DNA from: WRGT01 sp964450405
GTDB taxonomy: Bacteria > Spirochaetota > UBA4802 > UBA5550
Assembly: GCA_964450405.1 (NCBI GenBank)
Contig: CAYVCQ010000002.1
Location: 388,945-452,944 of the forward strand
DNA length: 64,000 bases
Direction: 5' to 3'
Shown: positions 1-9,347 of the stretch, in pieces
Layout: each line of letters opens with the position of its first letter
Position numbering within the stretch: the stretch's first letter is position 1
Notes under the pieces: generated by a model
The model's database searches: none
What the model saw: only the letters and a program-made list of their open reading frames with translations
Told to the model about the DNA's origin: nothing
Translations under genes and position numbers: made by a program

Positions 1-382
1 ATACAGCAGCTGAACTTGCAAAAACAAACCTCTTTAAATTTTTAATTCGCCGAGCATGCTCTAATAAATACAATGTTGAATCAAAATTTATTGTATGAGT
101 ATATTCCGGATTTTCAATTGAATCCTGTACAGAAGCAACTGCAGCTAAATGGACAATATAATCAATATGAAAATTATTAAAAATCCTACTTAAAAGATTT
201 CGATCAGTTACATCACCTTCAACAAATTCTAAATTTGATGATTTAGGTAAATTGTCAAATTTACCTGTTGATAAATTATCAACAACAATTATCTTAATAT
301 CTTCCTTTTTATTAGCTAACAATTGTTCCACAAGGTGTGACCCTATGAAACCAGCTCCACCAGTTATTAAAAAATTATACAT
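1..382 (-). CDS. NAD-dependent epimerase/dehydratase, C-terminus cut by window edge
   Basis: The first ~127 codons read from an ATG at 382 toward the window edge. The protein opens with a Rossmann nucleotide-binding loop (TGGAGFIG, residues ~7-14) and continues with VDNLSTG and a YIVHLAAVASV block, the pattern of extended SDR nucleotide-sugar epimerases of the UDP-glucose 4-epimerase type. The catalytic YxxxK lies beyond the window, so the substrate cannot be assigned. It is the most downstream visible gene of the minus-strand run and follows a glycosyltransferase. Confidence 0.8.
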   Translation of the reverse strand, partial: MYNFLITGGAGFIGSHLVEQLLANKKEDIKIIVVDNLSTGKFDNLPKSSNLEFVEGDVTDRNLLSRIFNNFHIDYIVHLAAVASVQDSIENPEYTHTINFDSTLYLLEHARRIKNLKRFVFASSAAV

Positions 383-428
383 TACAACCTCAATTATAAC
401 TCAAATAAATATATCTTTTTAATACAAG

Positions 429-1430
429 TTATGTCAGTTTCAGCTCCATAACTGTACACATTTTTTTTATTATTTCATCCCAGGAAACAGAATTTTCTTT
501 TTTTAAATCATCTTTTGTTGCAATCAAATAATCAGGATAAAACTGATCGTTTAAAATACCTGAAAACATTTCTATATGTGAAGGAATCTTACTTAGAAAA
601 ACTGTGCAGCCGCAATAAAGCGCTTCCAGAACAGCATTCGATGAATTCTCTATTTCAGACATTGAAATATAATACTCGGAATTTCTATATAATTTCATTA
701 GTTCTTCATGATATAAATAATCGATGATTCGGACATCCTGCTTTTTTTTTATCCAATCAGGTACTGTTTTTTGATCAGCAATAATTACTAATTCGCGAAT
801 TTTATTTTTTTTCTTTATATTTAAATAGCAATCATATACTAAATCTAAACGCTTGTAACTACCCCCTCCTACTGTCAGAGCAATGTTATCTCTATTTGAA
901 TTATTTACATTAATAATTATAGATTTATCAAACCCATTATATAAAACAATTTTTTTTGCTTTTGACTCAATGAATTCAGAAAATAAATCAATTGTAGATT
1001 GTGATTCACCTGAAATAAATTCAATACCGGGATCAATGTTTTTAAATTTTGAGAATAACACATAATTTTTAATTCTGTTTTTGAAACTTAAAGAACATTT
1101 TTTATAACCAAATGGTAAAGCGTTACTTAAATGCATCCAGTTTTTTTTTGCTACTCTTTTGTATATTGGAATCCCATATGAGAAAAAACAATATGCCTGC
1201 CCTATATATTTTTTTAAGAATAAATGATCAAAAAATATTCTCTTAAGCGGATTACGCTCGAAAACAACTATTTTACACTTCGAACCTTTATATAATTCTA
1301 CAGGAACTTTTGAATGGACTAAAAAAAGAACATTATTGTTATGATTATTAAAAAAACGGATATATTCCAGAAGTCTAAGCAATCCACCACCAGATGGTGA
1401 AGCGGAAAAGTCAAAAATAATATCGTACAT
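429..1430 (-). CDS. GT4-type glycosyltransferase
   Basis: About 333 residues with the GT-B layout: an N-terminal acceptor half with a glycine-rich loop (SPSGGGLLR) and a C-terminal donor half carrying an EX7E-type motif (ENSSNAVLE) typical of retaining GT4 enzymes. The frame opens five codons further upstream, but the ATG at 1430 has an AAGGTG ribosome site four bases before it and begins MYDIIFDF, so it is preferred. It probably adds one sugar of the surface glycan in the cytoplasm; donor and acceptor are unknown. Confidence 0.75.
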   Translation of the reverse strand: MYDIIFDFSASPSGGGLLRLLEYIRFFNNHNNNVLFLVHSKVPVELYKGSKCKIVVFERNPLKRIFFDHLFLKKYIGQAYCFFSYGIPIYKRVAKKNWMHLSNALPFGYKKCSLSFKNRIKNYVLFSKFKNIDPGIEFISGESQSTIDLFSEFIESKAKKIVLYNGFDKSIIINVNNSNRDNIALTVGGGSYKRLDLVYDCYLNIKKKNKIRELVIIADQKTVPDWIKKKQDVRIIDYLYHEELMKLYRNSEYYISMSEIENSSNAVLEALYCGCTVFLSKIPSHIEMFSGILNDQFYPDYLIATKDDLKKENSVSWDEIIKKMCTVMELKLT

Positions 1431-1493
1431 AAAACACCTTGCCAAATTTTTAAACTAGATATAATTAGATTAAACATTTAAGGAGAAAAATTT

Positions 1494-2744
1494 CTAATTG
1501 TTTAAAACTCTTTTTTTAAATTCCAAATACAAACTCTCACTCGAAAATGATTTTATTGCATCGTAATTTTTTTGTTTATTAAATAGGTTCCGGGTTGGAT
1601 CCGTTTTCCATTTTTTAAAATCTTCGTTTAGAAAATCTGTGATTCCATCTTTATTTTTTGGATCTATACATATACCTGTATTTGTATCCATTATTATTTT
1701 AGCAGCAACACCATCCAAAGGCACAACTGCTAAAATCGGTGCAAAAAGATTAATATATTCAAATATCTTTCCAGTTGCTATACCTTTTGAACCGGGAACA
1801 TTATCAATTAATAATAAAAGCAATGAAGCTTCTGAAGCAATATCCAACACTTGATCGTGAGGGATGTATCCTTTTATTTCTAATTCAATTTTTAATCCAA
1901 TACCATCCTGAACAAATTTTATTGCCTCCGGATGACTATTGCCAATAATAATAAATCTTATTAGTGATAAATCATTACTACTCAACATTTTTAGAAATGA
2001 TATAAATGGTTCAAGAAAAAGATCAGGATTTCTCTCGGAATACAAAGAACCCATATAGAAAACAGTATATTTGTTTGATGTTTTCTGTTTCAAGTGATTG
2101 AAATCTAAAATATTATAGCCATTATATATAACTCTTATTTTATCAGGCTCGTTTGTAATAATATCCTCTACTAAGGGATCAGATACAGTCATTATTCGAT
2201 CAGCTCTGTTATTTAATCTCCTCTCAAGATATTTTGAAAACCTCCAGAGCATCGGTTTATACTTGTTATAAATGATTGAAGGATTATTGCTCCAGGCATC
2301 TCTATAATCTATGATCCAAAAAATATTCTGATATTTTATTTTTAAATAATTTCCAAAAAAGTGAGATGAAAAAGGAAAAGAAGAAGTAATAACTATATCG
2401 ATGCTGTTATCCTGTACTATTTTTAGAACCTTTCTACGGTTAAAAAAGTACCAGAAGATCATACGATCGGGAAACGAAATAAAAGTAAAAGCTTTTGATA
2501 ATAAAATTATTGAGTATTTCCAGAAAATATTATTTATAACATCTTCCAGATAAAATATTTTTGCGTTTTTGTGAATACTGCTGGTAAATGAATTATCAGT
2601 TTCAATATATTTATATCCTGCAGAAATTACAAAAACATTATGATTATCTTCACATAATTTATTTACTAATCGAAAAGGTCTTTGTATTCCACCTCCTGTA
2701 TGTGGAGGGAAATAATAGGATATATATAATATATTTTTTCTCAT
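1494..2744 (-). CDS. GT4-type glycosyltransferase
   Basis: A 416-residue GT-B protein. The N-terminus (ISYYFPPHTGGG) is the standard GT4 opening with an HTGG-type loop at residues ~15-19; the C-terminal half has VFYMGSLYSERNP and PGSKGIATGKIFEYI, matching the donor-binding region of GT4 enzymes found in amino-uronic acid O-antigen clusters. It lies between another GT and the WbpE-like aminotransferase, so transfer of the amino-uronic acid made by the neighbouring genes is a reasonable inference, not shown. Confidence 0.8.
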   Translation of the reverse strand: MRKNILYISYYFPPHTGGGIQRPFRLVNKLCEDNHNVFVISAGYKYIETDNSFTSSIHKNAKIFYLEDVINNIFWKYSIILLSKAFTFISFPDRMIFWYFFNRRKVLKIVQDNSIDIVITSSFPFSSHFFGNYLKIKYQNIFWIIDYRDAWSNNPSIIYNKYKPMLWRFSKYLERRLNNRADRIMTVSDPLVEDIITNEPDKIRVIYNGYNILDFNHLKQKTSNKYTVFYMGSLYSERNPDLFLEPFISFLKMLSSNDLSLIRFIIIGNSHPEAIKFVQDGIGLKIELEIKGYIPHDQVLDIASEASLLLLLIDNVPGSKGIATGKIFEYINLFAPILAVVPLDGVAAKIIMDTNTGICIDPKNKDGITDFLNEDFKKWKTDPTRNLFNKQKNYDAIKSFSSESLYLEFKKRVLNN

Positions 2745-2787
2745 TTAAACAATCTTCCCTGAAAAGAATTAATAAAGTTATTTATCT

Positions 2788-3909
2788 TTATTTTTTATCA
2801 GCTGTATATTTTTTGATTTTCCCAATAATATCATCAAAATTATAATTATCTTTTAATTCAGGGAACATGGGTAGCGAAATAATTTTTTTTGACTGCATCT
2901 CTGAAATAACAAAGTTCTTATTGTTATGCTGTTTATATGCTTCCAATTTCGGGAGTATTGTAGGGTAATAAATACCTGTTTGAAATATATCTTTAACATT
3001 TTCTATGAACTCGGATCGATCATCAACCTGTATTGTATATACATACCATACCGGAAGAACATCTTTTCGAACTTCTGGAAGAAAAACAAAACCATTAAGA
3101 GCATTTGAATATTCTTCAGCGATACCTCTTCTTTTATTATTCCACTCCTCGAGAAACTCGAGTTTAATTCTTAAAATTGCTGCTTGAATTGTATCTAATC
3201 GATGATTATAACCTTCAATTGTGTGAGAATATTTTTCACCAGGCAAACGACCATGATTAGTTAACATTTTACAGACAGATGCGATTTTCTCGTTGTTAGT
3301 AGTAATAGCACCAGCATCACCAAACGCACCTAAATTTTTACCGGGATAAAAAGAGTAAGTTGCAATATCACCCCATATTCCCGGCCCTTTACCCTGAAAT
3401 CGAGCACCCTGAGCCTGTGCCGCATCCTCAACAATAAAAAAATTATATTTTTCTGAAAGCATCTTTAGTGAAACCATATCTGCCATTTGCCCATAAATAT
3501 GGACAGGGATTACAGCTTTCACTTTTTTTTGAGAATTTTTTAAAATATAATCTTCTATCAGATCGGGATTAATGGTATAATATGTTTCGTCTACATCAAT
3601 AAAATCTACATCTGCACCAAGACTTGTTGCAGCTTCAGGTGTTGCTATAAATGAATTTGCTGGCACCAGTACAGTATCTCCATGTCCTACTCCCAACGCT
3701 TTTAAGGCTATGGTAATTGCATCGGTACCATTTGAACAACCTACGCAATATTTTGTTCCATTATACTCTGCGAACTCTTTTTCAAAAAGGTCAACCTCCT
3801 TTCCACCTATGAAACTTGTAGAGTCAATTAATTCATCAAGCTTTTCAACAATTCTTTTTTTCACCTGAGTATAATTTGCTTTAATGTCCATTAGTGGAAT
3901 AGTCATCAC
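2788..3909 (-). CDS. wbpE: DegT/DnrJ aminotransferase, WbpE-like
   Basis: A 373-residue PLP-dependent sugar aminotransferase of the DegT/DnrJ/EryC1/StrS family. The Schiff-base lysine is K191 in SFYPGKNLGAFGDAG, with EDAAQAQG upstream. With the WbpB- and WbpD-like genes immediately upstream, the expected reaction is transamination of UDP-2-acetamido-3-keto-glucuronate at C3. The frame starts at a GTG at 3909; an ATG follows at 3906, both served by the GGAGAGG that forms the end of the upstream acetyltransferase. The gap to that gene is one base, implying translational coupling. Confidence 0.85.
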   Translation of the reverse strand: MMTIPLMDIKANYTQVKKRIVEKLDELIDSTSFIGGKEVDLFEKEFAEYNGTKYCVGCSNGTDAITIALKALGVGHGDTVLVPANSFIATPEAATSLGADVDFIDVDETYYTINPDLIEDYILKNSQKKVKAVIPVHIYGQMADMVSLKMLSEKYNFFIVEDAAQAQGARFQGKGPGIWGDIATYSFYPGKNLGAFGDAGAITTNNEKIASVCKMLTNHGRLPGEKYSHTIEGYNHRLDTIQAAILRIKLEFLEEWNNKRRGIAEEYSNALNGFVFLPEVRKDVLPVWYVYTIQVDDRSEFIENVKDIFQTGIYYPTILPKLEAYKQHNNKNFVISEMQSKKIISLPMFPELKDNYNFDDIIGKIKKYTADKK

Positions 3910-3910
3910 T

Positions 3911-4375
3911 TCACCTCTCCTGTATCTTACGTGCAGGATTACCTATATATTTTCCAGGAGAATTGATATTCTTGGTCACTACACTCCCTGCTCCAATAAC
4001 TACATTATCACAGATTGTAACCGGTAATATCGTTGAGTTCGAACCTATAGATACATTATTACCAATAATTGTAGATTTCCATTTTGCTTTATCACCTCCA
4101 GCAGGTCCACCGCTTGAAAAAGTATCGTTTATAAACATAACACCATGTCCGATAAAACAGTTTTCTCCAATTGTTACCAGTTCACATATAAACGAGTGAG
4201 ATTGAATTTTTGTGAAAGACCCAATAGTAACAGTTTTTTGAATTTCTACAAATGGTCCAATAAAACAGGCATCACCTATTGAGCATCCATACATATTAAC
4301 TGGTTCAATGACAGTGACATTATCTCCAAATTCTACATTAACAATACCGGTTTTCTTTAAAAGCGGGTTAACCAT
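3911..4375 (-). CDS. wbpD: Hexapeptide-repeat N-acetyltransferase, WbpD-like
   Basis: A 154-residue left-handed beta-helix acetyltransferase: isoleucine/valine-rich hexapeptide repeats run almost end to end (IGDACF, IGPFVE, IGNNVS, IGSNST), with an extra loop near FSSGGPAGGD. The expected role is acetyl-CoA-dependent acetylation of the 3-amino group of UDP-2-acetamido-3-amino-glucuronate. The ATG at 4375 overlaps the end of the upstream dehydrogenase by eight bases and has GGAGG just before it. Confidence 0.85.
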   Translation of the reverse strand: MVNPLLKKTGIVNVEFGDNVTVIEPVNMYGCSIGDACFIGPFVEIQKTVTIGSFTKIQSHSFICELVTIGENCFIGHGVMFINDTFSSGGPAGGDKAKWKSTIIGNNVSIGSNSTILPVTICDNVVIGAGSVVTKNINSPGKYIGNPARKIQER

Positions 4376-5444
4376 TACACTTCCTCCCCAGCTTACTTTT
4401 ATTTGGCTGGTATCTTAAGAATACCTCTTTTCCTGTTTCAGATGACTCATACATTGCATTAATTAATTCAATTGATTTTCGTCCCTCAAGTCCATCTACT
4501 AATGCACTCTTATTTTTTTTAATACACTCAATTACATGTTCCAGATAACGTTTATGTCCGAATCCATAAACATTTGGGGGCGTTTCAGCATATTTTTCGA
4601 GAATCCTTTTACTCTCTTCCTCTGTCTCATCTTCAAAGCGCCAGGTATCCATTTTATTTACTGCAAATCCGCCGATTACAACAGCACCTTTTTCTCCCAG
4701 CAGAGAAAGTGACCCCTCAAGATCCTTTGGTCTTGCGGCAGTAGTTGCTTCTACAATACCTAAAGCGCCATTTTTAAATTTGATAATAGCTGCAGCTGTA
4801 TCATCAACCTCGATATTGGCAAGATATGTTTCGGTTTTAGCCATGACAGATACGGGTTCACCCAACATCCATTCTAATAAATCTATATGGTGAGATGCCT
4901 GATTTGTTATAACTCCACCATCTAATTCCCAGGTCCCTCGCCAGGCGTCCTGATCATAATATGACTGATGACGCGCCCACCTGACTCGAACAGTACACAT
5001 TACAAGCTTACCAAACCGTCCGGCCTCCAAAGCTTCCCTCATTTTCTGTACTGGTAAATTATAACGGTTCTGCTTTACAATAAATAGACGAACTCCATTC
5101 TCATCGCACACGCGTATCATTTCATCGGCTTCCTCCAACAGAAGTGCCATGGGCTTTTCACAAACAATATTTTTTTTATATTTTTTTACAATATCTATAA
5201 CATGCCTTGCATGATAACCACTAGGTGTCAATATACAAACCACATCTATCTCAGGATGTTTATTCAACATCTCATCATAGCTTGCATATGCTTGAACACC
5301 TATACTTTCAGAAACTTTTTTTGCTTTTGAAAAATCTAGATCACAAACCGCTACGATTTCTGCTTCTTCAATTTCTGTCAAAGCTTCAATATGTTTAGAG
5401 ACTATTCGGCCACAACCAACCAGAGCAAATTTTAAACTTTTCAT
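4368..5444 (-). CDS. wbpB: Gfo/Idh/MocA oxidoreductase, WbpB-like
   Basis: A 358-residue two-domain oxidoreductase. The N-terminal Rossmann domain has GCGRIVSKHI (residues 10-19), followed by the family EKP motif (CEKPMALL, about residue 95); the C-terminal domain carries GGVITNQASHHIDLLEWM. In the WbpB/WbpE pair this enzyme oxidises C3 of UDP-GlcNAcA with NAD so the aminotransferase can act. It starts the dense wbpB-wbpD-wbpE group. Start ATG at 5444. Confidence 0.85.
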   Translation of the reverse strand: MKSLKFALVGCGRIVSKHIEALTEIEEAEIVAVCDLDFSKAKKVSESIGVQAYASYDEMLNKHPEIDVVCILTPSGYHARHVIDIVKKYKKNIVCEKPMALLLEEADEMIRVCDENGVRLFIVKQNRYNLPVQKMREALEAGRFGKLVMCTVRVRWARHQSYYDQDAWRGTWELDGGVITNQASHHIDLLEWMLGEPVSVMAKTETYLANIEVDDTAAAIIKFKNGALGIVEATTAARPKDLEGSLSLLGEKGAVVIGGFAVNKMDTWRFEDETEEESKRILEKYAETPPNVYGFGHKRYLEHVIECIKKNKSALVDGLEGRKSIELINAMYESSETGKEVFLRYQPNKSKLGRKCNG

Positions 5445-5490
5445 TTATTATCCCCGTGAACCAGCTTTACGAAAAAAAATATTAATCTTT

Positions 5491-6606
5491 TCAAATTTTT
5501 TTCAATCTTCTATAAATGATCATCAAAAAATCCCAAAGCCATTTTTCTGACCCATAAAACGAATGCGGTACAGGAGGATCTTTAATATATCTTTCAAATG
5601 ATTCTTCAGTAAATCCTAATTTTTTCAGAACAAACTCCTTATCCTGTTTTTCCTGCTCAGCATCCGGATAAGGAGAAGTTTTTAAATTCTTTAATGCCTC
5701 TGATCTATCCATCTGCCCGCCTGCGACTAAAGTAGAAAGATGGACTCTACGTTTATCATATCCGAATTTTTCTGGAAGGATATAAGCCTGATAAAACCTT
5801 GTAAAAACTGACTCATAGTGTTTATATGGATATGGTTTGTAATCAACTTCTTTTTTAAGAATTTCAAGTGCTTCATTTTTATTGTACGGAAAATAGTCCA
5901 GAAAGGATATCCATTTCGCTTTTTTTATAAATTCAAATTTTATAAAATCAAGTGTAGACATTAAAGGGTGTGTTTTTATTTTTGATTTCCCGAAACGTTT
6001 TTGAATATTTTTTATATTTTTCTTATCGAATTTAAAATGACACCAGTTTTGCGGCATAGCAAGACCTTCTGTTGCCATGTTGGTACCTGCAAGAATATAT
6101 TTGATCCCACGTTTGGCAGCCTGGCTGTAGTTTAATGCGAACATCGCGTTATCCATAAGCATCTCTATATCAACTACATCGGCATTGAAGAAAGAAAGCT
6201 GCAAATCCCTGTTTTCTTCCCAATCAATCACATGTGTATAAAGATCGACGTTAAGATTTGTAACAAGACTCGATATGTTATGAACAGCTAATTCCGAATT
6301 CCACCCATTATCCAGATGTACTGCCAATGGTCGCAATCCATTTTTTATCGCAAGATAAAGGGCGTAAGAACTGTCCACTCCACCGCTGACGCCCACAATG
6401 CAATCGTAGGGTTTATTTATTCCGGATTTTTTAATCTGATTAACAAAATCATCTTTACGTGAAATTTCATCAGCAATTATTGATGTTACCTTATCCAAAC
6501 GCACAATAAAATCTGTGCAGAAATTACAAAAACCATTTGCATCAAAGACTATATTTTCTGCGCTCGTATCCATTACACATCGGTTGCATATCTGATATTC
6601 TGTCAT
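5491..6606 (-). CDS. wbpG: N-acetyl-sugar amidotransferase, WbpG type
   Basis: About 371 residues. Two CxxC pairs near the N-terminus (ICNRC and CNFC) suggest a zinc knuckle, followed by the PP-loop SGGVDSSYAL of ATP-pyrophosphatases. WbpG-type proteins use ammonia delivered by a HisH/HisF-like pair to turn an N-acetyl group into an acetamidino group; both partners lie directly upstream here. The frame opens with a GTG at 6624 inside the hisF-like gene, but the ATG at 6606 has AGAGG six bases ahead and is preferred. Confidence 0.85.
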   Translation of the reverse strand: MTEYQICNRCVMDTSAENIVFDANGFCNFCTDFIVRLDKVTSIIADEISRKDDFVNQIKKSGINKPYDCIVGVSGGVDSSYALYLAIKNGLRPLAVHLDNGWNSELAVHNISSLVTNLNVDLYTHVIDWEENRDLQLSFFNADVVDIEMLMDNAMFALNYSQAAKRGIKYILAGTNMATEGLAMPQNWCHFKFDKKNIKNIQKRFGKSKIKTHPLMSTLDFIKFEFIKKAKWISFLDYFPYNKNEALEILKKEVDYKPYPYKHYESVFTRFYQAYILPEKFGYDKRRVHLSTLVAGGQMDRSEALKNLKTSPYPDAEQEKQDKEFVLKKLGFTEESFERYIKDPPVPHSFYGSEKWLWDFLMIIYRRLKKI

Positions 6607-6616
6607 TACTGCCTCT

Positions 6617-7378
6617 TTATTCACCTAATTCTTGTTCAAGATATTTATACTTTGGATAACTGATTAATACAGCTCTGTGCGGTCCATGATATACAAACAT
6701 TGCACCTGCAGCGACAGCTGAGGCATGCACCTTGCGGGCCATTACAAAATCCTGAACTGTTTTCGCACCACCAGATGCTATTACCGGCACCTTTACCGCA
6801 TCTGCAACCATTTGTATCAAGGATAGATCATAACCATCCATGGTACCATCTTTATCTATGGAGTTAATAATAATTTCACCCGCACCATAATCAACAGCTA
6901 TTTTAGCAGCTTCAACCGGATTTTTTTTTATGTTCTCTGTACCGGATCTGATAAAAGCGCTGTAAGATCCGAGTATATTTTTTTTTGCATCAATTGAAAC
7001 TACAACACTTTGACTTCCATAGTTTTTCGCAGTGTTTTCAATCAATTCCGGTGTAAGCATTGCATAAGTATTCAATACAACTTTTTCAAAACCGAGGGAG
7101 AAAACATGATCTATCTGATCAATATTTTTAAGCCCTCCACCATAACCCATTGGTATAAAAGCTTCACCAGCAATTTTTTCGAGTATAGAAAAATCGGGAG
7201 ACCTCCCTTCAATGCTTGCTGTAAAATCAAGAATAACAAGTTCATCAACTTCTTTTTCATTGAAAATCTTAATAGTATTAATCGGATCACCGACATACTG
7301 ATGATTTTTAAACTTTATTCCTTTGTAAAATCCGCCATTTTTTAATAATAAAACCGGTATTACTCTTGTTTTCAGCAT
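6617..7378 (-). CDS. hisF: HisF-like synthase subunit of the sugar amidotransferase
   Basis: A 253-residue TIM-barrel HisF homologue. It keeps the SIDAKK strand bearing the second catalytic Asp of imidazole glycerol phosphate synthase, but the first catalytic Asp (position 11 in HisF) is Leu in VIPVLLLKNGG. This change and YVGDPINTIKIFNEKEVDEL resemble the dedicated sugar-amidation paralogue (HisF2 of P. aeruginosa) rather than a histidine enzyme. It likely channels ammonia from the glutaminase partner to WbpG. It is two bases downstream of the hisH-like gene. Confidence 0.85.
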   Translation of the reverse strand: MLKTRVIPVLLLKNGGFYKGIKFKNHQYVGDPINTIKIFNEKEVDELVILDFTASIEGRSPDFSILEKIAGEAFIPMGYGGGLKNIDQIDHVFSLGFEKVVLNTYAMLTPELIENTAKNYGSQSVVVSIDAKKNILGSYSAFIRSGTENIKKNPVEAAKIAVDYGAGEIIINSIDKDGTMDGYDLSLIQMVADAVKVPVIASGGAKTVQDFVMARKVHASAVAAGAMFVYHGPHRAVLISYPKYKYLEQELGE

Positions 7379-7380
7379 AA

Positions 7381-8007
7381 TTATCTCAGCACTAATCCTA
7401 ATAATTCCTTACCAAATCGATGACTTTTTTCAGGATGAAATTGAAAACCTATAACATTCTGATTCTGAATTGCAGCGCCAAAATCTCCGCCATAATTAGC
7501 TGTGCCTATTATATAGTCATTTACTTCATGACTATAATAATATGAGTGAACAAAATAGTAACGTGCCTCATCTGTAACGGACTCTGCCCAGAAAGCTTTC
7601 TTCCTGTCAAAATTAACACTACTCCAGCCCATATGAGGGATTTTTAAAGTCTCTGATTCCTTATCAGTAAAAGAAAAACGTTTAAAAAAACCGGGAATCA
7701 GTCCAAGACCTTCCTGATCACCCTCTTCACTTCCGTCACATAGCAATTGCATTCCGAGGCAGATACCAATTATTTTAACATTATCTCTGTTCTCATCACG
7801 GTGCGTTTTCAGCCACGAGTACCATCCAGAATTTTTTAATCTTGTTATACCATTGTCATATGCGCCAACTCCGGGGAGAATAATTATTTCCGGAATGTCA
7901 ACTTCAGGAGGCTCTGATAGAAGCAAAGCCTGGTGGCCCAGCTTACTGATCATATTTTTTACAGAAGCGACATTGCCCAAACCAACAGAGACTATTGCTA
8001 AATTCAC
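7381..8007 (-). CDS. hisH: HisH-like glutaminase subunit of the sugar amidotransferase
   Basis: About 208 residues, a class I glutamine amidotransferase. The nucleophile elbow is GICLGMQLLC and the His/Glu pair sits in FQFHPEKSH near the C-terminus; the oxyanion segment is GVGAYDNG. It should hydrolyse glutamine and pass ammonia through the HisF-like barrel. The open frame extends to 8073, but those extra 22 codons are unlike the family. A GTG at 8007 preceded by AAGGTAAGAA gives the usual HisH length and start (NLAIVSVGLGN). Confidence 0.85.
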   Translation of the reverse strand: MNLAIVSVGLGNVASVKNMISKLGHQALLLSEPPEVDIPEIIILPGVGAYDNGITRLKNSGWYSWLKTHRDENRDNVKIIGICLGMQLLCDGSEEGDQEGLGLIPGFFKRFSFTDKESETLKIPHMGWSSVNFDRKKAFWAESVTDEARYYFVHSYYYSHEVNDYIIGTANYGGDFGAAIQNQNVIGFQFHPEKSHRFGKELLGLVLR

Positions 8008-8117
8008 TGACTTCTTACCTTTTTGATTTATTTCATTATGTTTGATTTTGGAACTAAATATGAAAATATACAATTTTTTAAATCATTTTTGCAGGAGAAT
8101 TAAATCCATTAATTTTA

Positions 8118-9329
8118 TTATATTATTGCATTAATAAATTCTGCAAATTTCTCATGATTAGAAGAGGCATTATATATATCCAAAACGGTTTTAAATGCTC
8201 TATTCCCCTTTTCCTCATTCATATTCAAAATATTATTTATACCATTACTTACATCATTATATGTAAAGGTTTCATTTAATAACGCTCCATTAAATTGATT
8301 AACCAATTCACCTACGCCTCCGGAATCAATGGCTAACACAGGTATTCCAAAACTCATTGCTTCACCAATTGCCATTGGACATCCACCTTCAGTTTCTGAA
8401 AAATGTAAGAATATATCGACACCATTGGTTCTATAGTAATCCATTAAGACTTTATTTGTCACCTTACCTTTGAGAATATAATGGAAATTGGTCGGGATGG
8501 TTTTCAGAATTTCAATTACTTTAAACATATCAGGACCATCTCCAAAATGTGTCCATAAAATATTTTTACTTTTATTCTCTTTAGAATATTCGATTAAAAA
8601 CTCTGCAATTTTATCAACTCTTTTGAGCTTAATTATATCTGAACATGAAACTATCCTCACAGATTCATCATTTGATTTTTTTCTCATAAATTTTTCAATA
8701 GATTTAAGTCCTAATCTATGAACGACATATTTGTTGTTAAACTGAGGAAAAATATTGTCATAATATTTTTTTGCCGCTTCAGATACAAAAATAACATTAT
8801 CTATTTTATTCAATGAAAATTCCCTGAATGGAATAAAACCTTCCTGCCTCTCCAGATAACAGTCATATCCATGTGTTCGAGTAATAATTTTTAATAAGTT
8901 ATTGTACATTATTTTAAAAAATATTGCACCAATTACGCCTTCATTAAACCAGTAAGAATAAATCAAATCCATTTCCAAATTTTGTTTTTTTAAAAAATAT
9001 AATAAATTATTCGCATTTAGATATGTGTATATAATTCTCTTAGATCGCTTTATATTAAAAGTCTTAAGTAATTCAACGATTAAAAAAAATAATGTTTTAA
9101 ACCTTAAAGAAATAAATGCTCCAAAAAATTTCTGTTTAAAACTTTGTTTTGCATATTCGAGATTTATTATAACATTATCCGGAATTTTAAAGGGGGTGCC
9201 ATTACACTGTTTTGGGAGTAAAATTATATTGAAATACTTTGAAAGAATTTCAATTTCAGGTATAATAAATGTATCTTCTAAAGCATCAGAGTAAGGAAAT
9301 GATTCCGTTAGCATTAATATGGTTTTCAT
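8118..9329 (-). CDS. GT4-type glycosyltransferase
   Basis: A 403-residue GT-B glycosyltransferase. The C-terminal donor domain shows VSCSDIIKLKRVDKI, HFGDGPDMFKVIE and the EX-E loop SETEGGCPMAIGEAMSFGIPV, the standard retaining GT4 signature. The N-terminal half has ESFPYSDALEDTFIIPE and ITRTHGYD. Donor and acceptor are unknown. It follows a GT2 gene in the same orientation. Confidence 0.8.
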   Translation of the reverse strand: MKTILMLTESFPYSDALEDTFIIPEIEILSKYFNIILLPKQCNGTPFKIPDNVIINLEYAKQSFKQKFFGAFISLRFKTLFFLIVELLKTFNIKRSKRIIYTYLNANNLLYFLKKQNLEMDLIYSYWFNEGVIGAIFFKIMYNNLLKIITRTHGYDCYLERQEGFIPFREFSLNKIDNVIFVSEAAKKYYDNIFPQFNNKYVVHRLGLKSIEKFMRKKSNDESVRIVSCSDIIKLKRVDKIAEFLIEYSKENKSKNILWTHFGDGPDMFKVIEILKTIPTNFHYILKGKVTNKVLMDYYRTNGVDIFLHFSETEGGCPMAIGEAMSFGIPVLAIDSGGVGELVNQFNGALLNETFTYNDVSNGINNILNMNEEKGNRAFKTVLDIYNASSNHEKFAEFINAII

Positions 9330-9347
9330 AGATTTTTCAATACCTGA

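Noticed and set aside
515..727. Plus-strand open frames inside minus-strand genes
   Set aside because: These and many similar frames are antisense to well-supported genes and lack motifs and ribosome sites.
6617..8007. hisF and hisH as part of a histidine operon
   Set aside because: No other his gene is nearby, the first catalytic Asp of HisF is Leu, and the pair is coupled to a WbpG-type gene.
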